A stretch of 41,335 nt of DNA from Ruminococcus sp. (lineage in GTDB: Bacteria > Bacillota > Clostridia > Oscillospirales > Ruminococcaceae). Every line of letters begins with the position of its first letter. Position 1 is the stretch's first letter. Under the pieces are notes generated by a model. That model worked only from the letters and a program-made list of their open reading frames with translations. It was not told the DNA's origin and made no database searches. Of this stretch, positions 15,604 through 24,401 are shown piece by piece. The position numbers and the translations under genes are program-made. The stretch spans positions 1 to 41,335 of the forward strand of contig NZ_JAILNU010000005.1 in the NCBI RefSeq assembly GCF_024691275.1, given 5' to 3'.

Positions 15604-15634
15604 AAAATAATAAATTTTGATAAGGAGGCACAGT

Positions 15635-16777
15635 ATGAAAAAGGTACTGGCAGGAATCATAGCAATTACAGCAGTTCTCTGCACATTTACCGGCTGCGGC
15701 AATATAGATGACCAAAAGGCCGGCGGAAGCGATGCTTCCGTAGAGACAACAGCAAATGATTCGGAAAATGACACAGAAACAAAAGAAGTTGATACCAAGG
15801 CTTCTGATGAGAAAAAAAACAATAGCAGCGACAGCTCCTATGAAGATTTGATCAATAAGTATATCGACACTATCAACTCGGGCGATTTGAGAAAAATATT
15901 CGAGATGCAGATGCCCGAGGGCGGTATTGATGTCATGAAACTCACTTTTATGATGCAGTCGGAGTTATCTGACGGTCAAGAAAAGGACATCGACAAGATG
16001 CTCGATGAGTATATAGAGAAGTCGGCAGGTTCTATACCTAAGATAAAGCTCAACAAGATCGTAAGCATCGAAGATCTTTCAGATGAGGACATTGATTCAC
16101 TGAAAGAAGCTTGTTCGGCATACATGATGGTCTTGGATTACATAAAGGATAAAGGCGGCATAGATAAGATCGACGTTACAAAAATCGAAGATGACCTCGA
16201 CGAACTTGACGCGAAGAAGTTCGCAGATTCGATAACTGTAGATGATGCCAAGCACGTAACTATTGAGGTCACTGAGGATGGAAAAGACGAGCCGACAGAG
16301 CAGGATTTCTATATCTATCGTATGAACGGCGGTGAATGGCGTATAGATACCGCAATGATGGGTTATGTTAAAAAGGCAAAGAAGTCATCGGCAAATTCAA
16401 CTTCGAGCTCGATATATAAAGCTGCAAATACTGCACTTGTCGAAATGGACGAGGAAGGCGACCTCCCGAATGTGGACAGAGTTCTCGTTTGCTCTGACGA
16501 CAGCAAGAATATAAATGTTCCTGCTGACTTTGATACAGCAAAGTTTAAAGAGAAGATGGAACATTATTTTTCAGATTCCGAAAAAACAGACTGGTTTGTC
16601 GTTCTGGATATGGGCTGCGCAAGCTATGTCGTATCATTGAAAAAAGATCTGTCACAGGTAGGTGTATATCCTCAGAATAAATTCCTTGATTCAAACCTTG
16701 AGCTTATTGACGATGACAGTATTTCAAAGAAAAGCTTCGATGAAGTATACGATATGTGCGCAGAATTGCTGAAATAA
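15635..16777 (+). CDS. Tandem paralogous lipoprotein 1
   Basis: ATG 15635 follows AAGGAGG. The 380-residue product has a lipoprotein signal peptide with lipobox FTGC (Cys about 20), an acidic Ser/Thr/Lys linker to about residue 65, and then three blocks shared with the two following genes: YEDLINKYIDTINSGDLRK (a DUF4878-like helix start), FYIYRMNGGEWRID in the middle, and a C-terminal block with AANTALVEMDEEG, CSDDSKNINVPA and the final SFDEVYDMCAELLK. Probably displayed on the outer face of the membrane. Function unknown; I recognise no named family with confidence. Confidence 0.8.
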   Translation: MKKVLAGIIAITAVLCTFTGCGNIDDQKAGGSDASVETTANDSENDTETKEVDTKASDEKKNNSSDSSYEDLINKYIDTINSGDLRKIFEMQMPEGGIDVMKLTFMMQSELSDGQEKDIDKMLDEYIEKSAGSIPKIKLNKIVSIEDLSDEDIDSLKEACSAYMMVLDYIKDKGGIDKIDVTKIEDDLDELDAKKFADSITVDDAKHVTIEVTEDGKDEPTEQDFYIYRMNGGEWRIDTAMMGYVKKAKKSSANSTSSSIYKAANTALVEMDEEGDLPNVDRVLVCSDDSKNINVPADFDTAKFKEKMEHYFSDSEKTDWFVVLDMGCASYVVSLKKDLSQVGVYPQNKFLDSNLELIDDDSISKKSFDEVYDMCAELLK

Positions 16778-16822
16778 ACAGCGTACATTCAATTAAAAAT
16801 AATGATTATAGGGAGATATATA

Positions 16823-17962
16823 ATGAAAAAGATATTAGCAGGTATCATTGCAATAACTACCGTTTTCTGCACATTCACAGGCTGCGGAAGTACAAATGAC
16901 GAAAAGAAAAGCGAAAACAACTCTTCTATTGAAACTACAGCAGAGAGTAAAGAAGAATCTTCTGAAGAAGAAACCAAGAAAAATAGTGAAGAAGACAAAG
17001 AAAGCAAAACAGATGATAAGGTTTATGAAGATGTCATAAATAAGTACATTGATGCTGTCAATTCCAAAGACCTCGATAAGGTTTTTGAATTACAGATGCC
17101 TGACGGCTGTACGGATGTAGCCAAGTTCAGGCTGATGCAGGAGTATTCGGATCTGCTTAAAGATGTGGAGAGCGATAAACGGGTAGATGAATTAATGAAG
17201 AATATGACAGCCGTTATGCCTGCATTAAAACTGAATAAGGTAGTCTGTGTCGAAAATCCTGACGAAGATGAGCTGAATTCTCTTAAAAATACTCTCGCAA
17301 ATCACTTTAAGATAGCTGATTATATCGAAAAACATGGCGGCATCAAAAATGTTGACATAGATAAATTTCAATACAGCGATCTTGACCAGAGCGACAATAG
17401 TGATTCCATTAAGATCAATGATGCTAAATTTGTAACTTTTGAAACCATTGAAGAAGGCAAAGACGAGCCATCAGAGGAGAAATTCTACATTTACCGTATA
17501 AACGGCGGCGAATGGCATATCGACAATTCACTCCTTGATCTTATAGCAGAATCATATGATGAATCTGAAAGCAATAATGCAAGATCACTTTATGCGGCAG
17601 CAAATACTGCTCTCATAGACTGTGATGATGAAAACGAAGGAGCACTTTATTCTGTAATGAACAAGGTACTCATATGCTCCGATGAAAGCAAGAATATCAA
17701 TGTTCCCGATGGCTTGAACTATTCCGATTTCATAAAAAATCTGAATAACTATTTTGAAAATGTACCTGATTTTGATTGGTTTGTAGTTATTGACCAAATG
17801 AGCGTCAAGTATGCTGCTATTGTTAAAAAAGATCAGTCAAAGATAGCAATTTATCCTTATCTCGGTAAACTTAATGCAGAGCTCAAAACGGAAAAAGATG
17901 ACAGTTTTGGCAGCAAGAGCTTCGATGAAGTATACGATATGTGCGCAGAATTGCTGAAATAA
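16823..17962 (+). CDS. Tandem paralogous lipoprotein 2
   Basis: ATG 16823 after GGGAG. The 379-residue product repeats the architecture of gene 1: lipobox FTGC, a Glu/Ser/Lys linker, YEDVINKYIDAVNSKDLDK, FYIYRINGGEWHID, AANTALIDCDDEN, CSDESKNINVPD and the same terminal SFDEVYDMCAELLK. Its signal peptide is closer to gene 3 than to gene 1. The last 40 or so bases of its coding sequence and the following 45-base spacer nearly duplicate those after gene 1, so the unit duplicated was gene plus spacer. Confidence 0.8.
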   Translation: MKKILAGIIAITTVFCTFTGCGSTNDEKKSENNSSIETTAESKEESSEEETKKNSEEDKESKTDDKVYEDVINKYIDAVNSKDLDKVFELQMPDGCTDVAKFRLMQEYSDLLKDVESDKRVDELMKNMTAVMPALKLNKVVCVENPDEDELNSLKNTLANHFKIADYIEKHGGIKNVDIDKFQYSDLDQSDNSDSIKINDAKFVTFETIEEGKDEPSEEKFYIYRINGGEWHIDNSLLDLIAESYDESESNNARSLYAAANTALIDCDDENEGALYSVMNKVLICSDESKNINVPDGLNYSDFIKNLNNYFENVPDFDWFVVIDQMSVKYAAIVKKDQSKIAIYPYLGKLNAELKTEKDDSFGSKSFDEVYDMCAELLK

Positions 17963-18007
17963 CCAGCGTACATTCAATTAACAATAATGATTATCGGGAG
18001 ATATATA

Positions 18008-19198
18008 GTGAAAAAGATATTAGCGGGTATTATTGCAATAACTACCGTTTTCTGCACATTCACAGGCTGCGGAAGTATAGATGACGAAAAGACAGACAGC
18101 AGCGAAACTTCTGTAGGATCAACGACTGAGAGCAAAGAAAATTCTGAGGAAACTACCGCAGCTGAAGAAAAAAATAATGATGAAAAAACATACGAAGATG
18201 TTGTGAACGAATACTTCAATGCAATGTATTCGGGCGACAGTAAAAAGCTTATGGAGCTTCAGGTACCTGATGGCTGCACTGATGTATTAAACTTGAAAAA
18301 TATCTGCATTTACACAGAGGACAATGATGATATCGGCATCAATACGCCTGTAGAAGACTATGTTAAAGACATCATCAAGTATTATCCAAAGGGTAAGGTC
18401 TGCGATGTGTCAGTATATGATAGTGATGAATATGAAAAGGAATCATTGAAGGAATCTGTATCAGGTTATCTCATTCTTGAAGACTATATAAAAGAACATG
18501 GCGGAGTTGATAACGTTGATCCTGATGAAATTGCAGTATACTTAAACGAAAACAATACGGATGAAGCTATCAGTTCAGTAGAGTTTGATGATGTTAAACG
18601 TGTAGATGTAGAGTTTCTTGAAGACGGAGAGGATACACCATATTCAAAGGAATTTGTTATTTATCGTGTAAAGGGCGGTAACTGGCATATTTACGAAACA
18701 TTTTATTCTTTTCTTAACTATAGTTTGATCATAGAAACATATTATCCTACATTTTTGGCGAAAAAATTCAATAAAGCAGCTAACTATTCTTTTGTTGAAA
18801 TGATAGAAGAAATTGGCTCAGATCAGGACAAAAATGATTTTTTGCGTACAGAAAAGTATATGATCTGCTCTGACGACAGCAAGAATATTAATGTGCCTGC
18901 GAATTTTGATACTGCATATTTCAAGGAAAAGATAAACCATTTATTTTACTATTATATGAATGATTCTGCATATTTGAGCCGATACGATAAAAAACTCTCG
19001 GAATTTGACTGGTTTATTTTTTCAAGCAATGCCGAAGTGGCATATTCCGTTATTGTCCCGAAGGGTGAAACACAGATCATAACATACCCCTCTGATAAGA
19101 TACTCACATCTGACCTTACTACAACCGACAGCGAAAATGTTAACTCAATGAGCTTCGACGAGATATATGATATCTGCGCAGACATTGCTAAAAGTTAA
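18008..19198 (+). CDS. Tandem paralogous lipoprotein 3
   Basis: The start is GTG 18008, aligned exactly with the ATG of gene 2 (same GGGAGATATATA leader). The 396-residue product keeps the lipobox FTGC, YEDVVNEYFNAMYSGDSKK, FVIYRVKGGNWHIY, CSDDSKNINVPA and a diverged C-terminus (SFDEIYDICADIAKS). It is the most diverged of the three, with insertions around the AANYSF block and a shorter acidic linker. The GTG start suggests lower translation than its siblings. No clear terminator follows before the yabP leader. Confidence 0.78.
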   Translation: MKKILAGIIAITTVFCTFTGCGSIDDEKTDSSETSVGSTTESKENSEETTAAEEKNNDEKTYEDVVNEYFNAMYSGDSKKLMELQVPDGCTDVLNLKNICIYTEDNDDIGINTPVEDYVKDIIKYYPKGKVCDVSVYDSDEYEKESLKESVSGYLILEDYIKEHGGVDNVDPDEIAVYLNENNTDEAISSVEFDDVKRVDVEFLEDGEDTPYSKEFVIYRVKGGNWHIYETFYSFLNYSLIIETYYPTFLAKKFNKAANYSFVEMIEEIGSDQDKNDFLRTEKYMICSDDSKNINVPANFDTAYFKEKINHLFYYYMNDSAYLSRYDKKLSEFDWFIFSSNAEVAYSVIVPKGETQIITYPSDKILTSDLTTTDSENVNSMSFDEIYDICADIAKS

Positions 19199-19296
19199 GT
19201 ATGTACTTTCGGAAGCTCCCGTTTTTTCAGAAAGCTCAGACATATCATGACGTACCTCTGAATATACTTTAAGTATCAAATATCGGAGGTACAGCC

Positions 19297-19575
19297 ATGC
19301 AGGACAAGACCGTAAAACAAAATCACAATCTTATTCTTGAAAACCGCAAGAGCCTGAGTATATCAGGCATAACCGACGTTGACAGCTTTGACGAAAAAGA
19401 GATAAGCCTGTATACTCAGCTGGGAGAACTCACCATACAGGGTCGGGAACTCCACATAGATGCCATGAGCGTCGAGACAGGCGATATGACCATAACAGGC
19501 GATATATGGGCGCTGATATACGGCGACAGGGACAAAAAAGGCCCTATATCTGCTCTCGGAAGGCTTTTCAGATGA
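19297..19575 (+). CDS. yabP: Sporulation protein YabP
   Basis: A 92-residue YabP-family protein (related to YqfC). The pattern HNLILENRKSLSISGITDVDSFDE, then a Gly-rich turn (QLGELTIQGRELHI) and MTITGDIWALIYG is the family fold. YabP acts in the mother cell during engulfment and cortex formation and is made under sigma-E in Bacillus. ATG 19297 follows CGGAGG. It heads the usual yabP-yabQ-divIC cluster and overlaps yabQ by four bases. Confidence 0.9.
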   Translation: MQDKTVKQNHNLILENRKSLSISGITDVDSFDEKEISLYTQLGELTIQGRELHIDAMSVETGDMTITGDIWALIYGDRDKKGPISALGRLFR

Positions 19576-20117
19576 CGATCCCCGAGACTTTCTTCACAGT
19601 GAACGAAGAACTGCGGCTTTTCGAACTGTCATGCCTTTTCGGAGCTGCTGCGGGAGCTGTATATGACATCATACGGGCGTTCCGCCTGATACTTTCACAC
19701 AACAAAGCTCTGACTGCTATAGAGGACATATTGTTCCTCACATTATGCGGAGTCGGGCTCGTAGCCTTCTCCGAGATATTTGCAAGGAGCGAGATGCGGC
19801 TGTATTTCGCCATCGGAAACGGATTGGGATTTGCACTGTATTTTGTAACAGTTGGCAGCGTTGTCATGAAGACCCTTCGCAAGCTATTCACTGCTGTTGG
19901 CAGAGCAATAAGCCTGATTTTTCGCCCTTTACGGATATTTTTTTGTATCATGCGCAGAAAAGTAATGGTTAAATTTGTAGGAATTCCCAAAAATGCAGTT
20001 AAACCTCTAAAAAAATCAAAAATGGGCTTGCGAAATATACAGTATCTGTTGTATAATAAAATGAAAAATAAAAAGAGAAAGAACGTGAAAAGCGTTGTCG
20101 AAAAAAATGAAGCATGA
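19572..20117 (+). CDS. yabQ: Spore cortex biosynthesis membrane protein YabQ
   Basis: ATG 19572 overlaps the yabP stop (ATGA), which selects this start over an in-frame upstream ATG at 19506. The 181-residue product has the YabQ signature near the N-terminus (ELSCLFGAAAGAVYDIIRAFR), three further hydrophobic segments and a very basic C-terminal tail rich in Lys, Arg and Asn. YabQ is a mother-cell protein needed for spore cortex formation in Bacillus. Confidence 0.88.
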   Translation: MTIPETFFTVNEELRLFELSCLFGAAAGAVYDIIRAFRLILSHNKALTAIEDILFLTLCGVGLVAFSEIFARSEMRLYFAIGNGLGFALYFVTVGSVVMKTLRKLFTAVGRAISLIFRPLRIFFCIMRRKVMVKFVGIPKNAVKPLKKSKMGLRNIQYLLYNKMKNKKRKNVKSVVEKNEA

Positions 20118-20409
20118 AAAGGAAAAGAAGAAGGGTCTGTTCAACCGCGGACTTGTCAAGCTTGCAGCAGTCGCAGTAATAATCGGCTGCGGTGTCCTTA
20201 TTGCGGCAACACAGAAAGACTGCGCCGAGAAAGAGGAGCAGCTGAAGCTTATACAGACCAAAATAGACGCTTATGAGACAGATAATGCCGAGCTGCAGCG
20301 TGTCCTTGACAGTGACGATCTGAATGAGTATATGGAAAAAATAGCCCTCGAAGAAAGAGGCTATGCGTACTCTGACGAGCGCAGATTTTACGACACTACC
20401 AGAGATTAA
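20107..20409 (+). CDS. divIC: FtsB/DivIC-like septum formation initiator
   Basis: A 100-residue bitopic protein: Lys-rich N-terminus, one membrane segment (LAAVAVIIGCGVLIAAT), a coiled coil (CAEKEEQLKLIQTKIDAYE) and the FtsB/DivIC C-terminal box, IALEERGYAYSDERRFYD. DivIC forms the FtsL-FtsB-type divisome complex. The gene overlaps the end of yabQ. ATG 20107 is used here; a TTG at 20095 would add four residues (MSKK) and cannot be excluded, since neither has a strong Shine-Dalgarno. The yabP-yabQ-divIC order supports the call. Confidence 0.85.
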   Translation: MKHEKEKKKGLFNRGLVKLAAVAVIIGCGVLIAATQKDCAEKEEQLKLIQTKIDAYETDNAELQRVLDSDDLNEYMEKIALEERGYAYSDERRFYDTTRD

Positions 20410-20453
20410 TCAGGTCCGAGGAGAGGATCTATAAAAAGGAGTTATAAATTAAT

Positions 20454-20984
20454 ATGCAGCTGGAAATTGGAAAGATCTACAATGGCAAGGTCAAGGGTAT
20501 CACACAGTACGGTGCTTTCGTCGATATCGACGGCGGCGGTACAGGAATGGTGCATATTTCCGAGATCGCAAATACATATGTAAGTGATATCCGCGAGCAT
20601 CTGTCAGAGGAGCAGGAAGTTAAGGTAAAGGTCATTGGTATAAATGAAGCAGGAAAGGTCAGCCTTTCTATCAAGAAGGCTTCCGAAAACGGTGACGCTC
20701 AGCCGCGTCAGCGCCGATTCGACAAGGGACAGGGTAAGTTCGACAAGGGCGACCGCAACGGCGATAAGGGCGGCGACAGAGGTGAGCGCAGCTTCGACAA
20801 GGGCGAAAGAGGCGGTGACCGCGGTCAGCGCAGCAAGCCTGTTATATGGGAGCCTAAAAAGCAGACACCTCCGTCAGAAATGACATTCGAGGATATGATG
20901 TCACGCTTCAAGCAGACCAGTGAGGAGCGTATGTGTGACCTCAAGCGCAGTACCGACAGGAAAAACGGCACAAGAAGAAAGTAA
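20454..20984 (+). CDS. S1-domain RNA-binding protein with Arg/Gly/Asp-rich tail (YabR-like)
   Basis: An N-terminal S1 domain (about residues 1-75: GKVKGITQYGAFVDIDGG, GMVHISEIA, VKVKVIGINEAGKVSLSIKKA) is followed by about 45 residues of imperfect FDKG / GDRG / RNGDKGG repeats and then a helix-forming C-terminus (MTFEDMMSRFKQTSEERM). It occupies the yabR position after divIC. YabR-type S1 proteins associate with ribosomes or RNA; the RGD-rich tail resembles disordered RNA-binding tails. ATG 20454 follows AAAAGGAG at a slightly long distance. Confidence 0.88.
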   Translation: MQLEIGKIYNGKVKGITQYGAFVDIDGGGTGMVHISEIANTYVSDIREHLSEEQEVKVKVIGINEAGKVSLSIKKASENGDAQPRQRRFDKGQGKFDKGDRNGDKGGDRGERSFDKGERGGDRGQRSKPVIWEPKKQTPPSEMTFEDMMSRFKQTSEERMCDLKRSTDRKNGTRRK

Positions 20985-21106
20985 GTGTACAGCCGTCCGT
21001 AACAGCGGTACTTATATTGAAATTCTTACGTGAGCTGTTGAGAATAATTTCTTTTGAATGAGTTTTTCTCTGTATCCTTTCAAGACTGTTATTTAAAACC
21101 ATAAAT

Positions 21107-21252
21107 AAAAAGCCCCTTTGTATCAAAGTCGGTGCTCATACAGAAACTTTACATGGAATTATCGTGGAAAGCCCTTCTGAGGAAAGGTTTCCCTCAATAT
21201 CTCACGTAAAAACTTCTGTATAAGCACCGTGCTTAAACTACAAAGGGGCTTC
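21107..21252. repeat. Palindromic element copy 2 located inside a terminator-like hairpin
   Basis: The element spans 21130-21229 and matches copy 1 at 14118-14213: CGGTGCTCATACAGAAAC at the left end and TTCTGTATAAGCACCG at the right are inverted repeats, with the shared core GGAAAGGTTTCCCTCAATATCTCACGTAA. It is bracketed by AAAGCCCCTTTGTA (ending at 21122) and TACAAAGGGGCTT (21239-21251), perfect inverted repeats that by themselves look like a bidirectional terminator stem. Confidence 0.7.
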
Positions 21253-21299
21253 ATCATAGAAAAATTCTTTGGAAAGCAGCACGGGATCACTCACCGCAG

Positions 21300-21340
21300 C
21301 GTGGGAAGATGTCCGAAGGACAGAGGGGTACTCCCCCACG
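21300..21340. repeat. Three-armed palindromic repeat
   Basis: CGTGG and CCACG close a structure that contains two further perfect hairpins, TGTCC-gaa-GGACA and GGGG-tact-CCCC. This makes a compact three-way junction of about 41 bases in the gap between the S1 gene and the M16 protease. No T-run follows, so it is not a simple terminator. The rest of the 513-base gap 20985-21497 holds the element at 21107-21252 and a promoter, but no supported gene. Confidence 0.55.
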
Positions 21341-21414
21341 ATAATTCCGCGTAAAGTCGCTATATGAGTATCACACACAGGCTGCCGTTTATTGTTTGCA
21401 TCGGTAAACATCTC

Positions 21415-21443
21415 TTGCATAAAATGTAAATAAATGTTATAAT
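21415..21443 (+). promoter_or_regulatory. Promoter of the M16C protease gene
   Basis: TTGCAT (21415-21420), 17 bases, TATAAT (21438-21443). An in-frame ATG at 21453 is too close to this -10 box to be translated efficiently, supporting the start at 21498. Confidence 0.8.
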
Positions 21444-21497
21444 CAATATACTATGATAAAGTATCTGATAAAAGATCATTATTCACAGGAGGAATTT

Positions 21498-24353
21498 ATG
21501 AAAATAAACGATATTATCCACGGTTTCAGAATAAACAGGATCGTTCCTGCTCCAAACTGCGGTTCGGAACTCATCGAAATGCAGCACGAAAAAACAGGCG
21601 CACGTCTTGTATGGCTGAAAAACAGCGAGGAGAACAAGCTCTTCTCCGTCGCTTTCAGGACTCCGCCTACAGACCACACAGGCATATTCCATATCCTCGA
21701 ACACTCTGTTCTCGGCGGCTCCAAGAAATATCCCGTAAAAGAGCCTTTCCTTGAACTTATGAAGGGTACCATGAACACTTTTCTCAACGCCATGACCTAC
21801 CCCGATAAAACTGTTTTCCCCGTTTCCAGCCGCAATGATACGGACTTCATGAACCTTACAAGGGTTTATCTCGATGCCGTTTTTGACCCTGCTATATACT
21901 ATAATCCCAATATCTTCTATCAGGAAGGCTGGCACATCGAAATGCGCGAATGTTCGGATACTCCTGTATACAAGGGCGTTGTTTTAAACGAGATGAAGGG
22001 CGCTCTTGCATCAGTTTCGAGCCGCATGGAATCGGAAATGATGAACGTTCTTTTCCCTGAGAGCTGCTACCGCTTCGAGTCAGGCGGAAAGCCCGAAAAT
22101 ATCCCTGACCTTACCTATGAGCAGTTCATTGCAGGTCATAAAAAATACTACCACCCGTCAAATTCATATTTCTATATCGACGGACCTGTGGATATTGTGC
22201 CCCTCCTCGAACTCATAGACAGCGAGTACCTCTCACGCTACGAAAAATGCAAGCCCTCTACTGAGATAACTCTACAGGAGACGATCGCTCCTGCCGTCAG
22301 AAAATGCTTCTACGAAATATCTGCCGACGAAGAAGAAGCCGGTCATACCTATCTCGTTCTCGGCAAAGTCCTCGGAAGCTGGAAAGACCGCGAAAAGGTC
22401 ATCGCTGCAAATATCCTCTCCGAAGCTATGACAGGCTCGAATGACGCTCCGCTGAAACGCGCTGTCATGGACACAGGTCTCTGCCTCGATACTTCCCTTG
22501 AAGTCAGCGACGGCATAGCTCAGCCGTTCGGCTGCCTTTTCCTCAATAATACAGACCCCGAAAACTGCGATAAGCTCAAAGAAGCTGTTAATGCTGCTGT
22601 CACCGAGATATGCAGCAATGGCATCGACTCAGAACTCCTCACCGCTGCAATCAACCGCACAGAGTTCCGCTATCGCGCAGGCGGCGAGCCGAGAGGTCTT
22701 ACACGAAATATAAACGCCCTCAACGCATGGCTGTACGACGGCGATCCTCTCTGCTACCTCGAACAGGGCGATATCTTTGACAGTCTCCGCAATAAGCTGG
22801 GAACAGGCTACTTTGAGGATATACTCCGCGAGTGGCTCCTGGACAATAATGGTCTGGCTGAGCTGTATCTCCTCCCCTCACGCACCTACGGCGAAGAACA
22901 GAAAAAAGCCGAAGCACTCAGACTTTCAGGTATTGTTGACAAACTTTCCTGCGAGGAAAAAGCTGTTCTTACAGAACTAAATAAAAAGCTCGACGAATGG
23001 CAGCAGTCAACGGATACTCCCGAACAGCTGGCTACTATGCCTCATCTCGCTCTCTCGGAAGTCGGCGAAAAGCCTATAAGCTACGAGACAAAAGAAACAA
23101 AAGCCGGAAATATCACTGTGCTCCGCCACCCTGCTTCCGATAAGGGTATAGCTTCCGTGAACCTCTACTTCTCACTGGCTGACTGCACCGAAGACGAGCT
23201 TTTCGCAGCCTCCGCAATGGCTGAACTTTTCGGCTCGCTCCCGACATCAAAGAGCTCCGCTGCTGATATCCAGCGCAGAACTACAGGGCTTCTCGGCAAC
23301 ATAGTATACACTGTCGATTCAATGGCTAAAAAAGGCTGCTCGGATAAATGCATGGTGTACTTCTCGGTGTGCACACGCTTCCTCGAAAAGAACACCGACG
23401 AGGCTCTCGCTCTAATTGCCGAGATCCTCACAGATACCAGATTCGATGACGAAAAAACTATCCTTGAAATACTCAAGCAGACCGACGAAAACTTCAAGCA
23501 GGATATCCTCGGAAGCGGTCATATGTATTCAATGGCTCGTGTCCGCGCTTCTCTTTCGGCTGAATCCTCTGTTTACGAACTCGTTAACGGCTATGAAGGT
23601 TACAAGCGCCTCCACGAAGCTGTAAAGGCTCCTGCCGAGCTTATCGACCGTATAAGATCACTCAGTAAACGCATAATATGCTCATCAAGACTTACTGCAA
23701 GCATTACAGGCAGCGAGGAAACTTCACTTGACGCTCTCATCAGCGTACTCCCCGAAGGTACTCCTGCTGACTGCGAGGAAACAAGCTTCAGACTAAATAT
23801 CCCTGAAAAACAGGGTATCATCATTCCTTCGGGAGTTGCCTACTCGGCTATGGCTTTCCCCGATGATTCGGCTGATATAGCGGTGCGCAACGTGCTTTTC
23901 CGCACTCTTTCCCTTGAATACCTCTGGAACGAGGTAAGAGTTAAGGGCGGTGCTTACGGCACGGGCGCTGTCCTTACAAGATCAGGTGAGCAGACATTCT
24001 TCTCCTACCGCGATCCTTCACCTGCGGCAACTGTTGACACATACAGAAAAGCCTTTGAATTCACTAAGGAGTACTGCGGCAGCTCGCCCGATATAACCCA
24101 GTATATCATCAGTTCTATCGCTAAGGACGAACCTCTCATGTCAGACGGCAACAAGAGCAGACGTGCTGACGGTTTATGGTTCAGAGGCTGGAGCTATGAA
24201 GAACGCTGCGATATCAAGAAGCGTATGCTCGGCGTTACTGCCGATCAGCTTCTCGAAGCTGCACAGAAGCTCAGAGAATGCGGAAATATCTGCGTATTCG
24301 GCTCCGAAGCAGCAATGGAAGGCCTTGACCTGACAATAGACACTCTTGCATAA
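21498..24353 (+). CDS. M16C family zinc metalloprotease (presequence protease / Cym1-like)
   Basis: A 951-residue single-chain M16C (pitrilysin superfamily) peptidase. The inverted zinc motif HxxEH is H65-I-L-E68-H69, and the third ligand is the Glu in VVLNEMKGAL about 75-80 residues later. The C-terminal half keeps the substrate-binding Arg/Tyr region RVKGGAYGTGAV near residue 830, and SYRDPS follows. The four-domain length is normal for this family, which digests short unstructured peptides inside a closed chamber. No signal peptide is present, so it is cytosolic. ATG 21498 follows AGGAGG. It is monocistronic and ends at a bidirectional terminator. Confidence 0.92.
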   Translation: MKINDIIHGFRINRIVPAPNCGSELIEMQHEKTGARLVWLKNSEENKLFSVAFRTPPTDHTGIFHILEHSVLGGSKKYPVKEPFLELMKGTMNTFLNAMTYPDKTVFPVSSRNDTDFMNLTRVYLDAVFDPAIYYNPNIFYQEGWHIEMRECSDTPVYKGVVLNEMKGALASVSSRMESEMMNVLFPESCYRFESGGKPENIPDLTYEQFIAGHKKYYHPSNSYFYIDGPVDIVPLLELIDSEYLSRYEKCKPSTEITLQETIAPAVRKCFYEISADEEEAGHTYLVLGKVLGSWKDREKVIAANILSEAMTGSNDAPLKRAVMDTGLCLDTSLEVSDGIAQPFGCLFLNNTDPENCDKLKEAVNAAVTEICSNGIDSELLTAAINRTEFRYRAGGEPRGLTRNINALNAWLYDGDPLCYLEQGDIFDSLRNKLGTGYFEDILREWLLDNNGLAELYLLPSRTYGEEQKKAEALRLSGIVDKLSCEEKAVLTELNKKLDEWQQSTDTPEQLATMPHLALSEVGEKPISYETKETKAGNITVLRHPASDKGIASVNLYFSLADCTEDELFAASAMAELFGSLPTSKSSAADIQRRTTGLLGNIVYTVDSMAKKGCSDKCMVYFSVCTRFLEKNTDEALALIAEILTDTRFDDEKTILEILKQTDENFKQDILGSGHMYSMARVRASLSAESSVYELVNGYEGYKRLHEAVKAPAELIDRIRSLSKRIICSSRLTASITGSEETSLDALISVLPEGTPADCEETSFRLNIPEKQGIIIPSGVAYSAMAFPDDSADIAVRNVLFRTLSLEYLWNEVRVKGGAYGTGAVLTRSGEQTFFSYRDPSPAATVDTYRKAFEFTKEYCGSSPDITQYIISSIAKDEPLMSDGNKSRRADGLWFRGWSYEERCDIKKRMLGVTADQLLEAAQKLRECGNICVFGSEAAMEGLDLTIDTLA

Positions 24354-24358
24354 AACAA

Positions 24359-24401
24359 AAAGCCCGAAAACAGCTTTTTCGCTGCTTTCGGGCTTTTTTT
24401 A
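24359..24401. terminator. Bidirectional terminator
   Basis: AAAAAGCCCGAAAACAGC pairs with GCTGCTTTCGGGCTTTTTTT, forming a long stem-loop with A- and T-runs on both sides. It separates the converging M16C and lipoprotein genes and overlaps the stop codon of the latter. Confidence 0.85.

Noticed and set aside
20710..20835. Repeat-rich stretch considered as a CRISPR or tandem DNA repeat
   Set aside because: The periodicity is imperfect and comes from Arg/Gly/Asp/Lys coding repeats in the tail of the S1 protein.
21300..21340. tRNA-like cloverleaf
   Set aside because: Too short, with no T-loop or anticodon arm; it is a three-armed palindromic repeat only.
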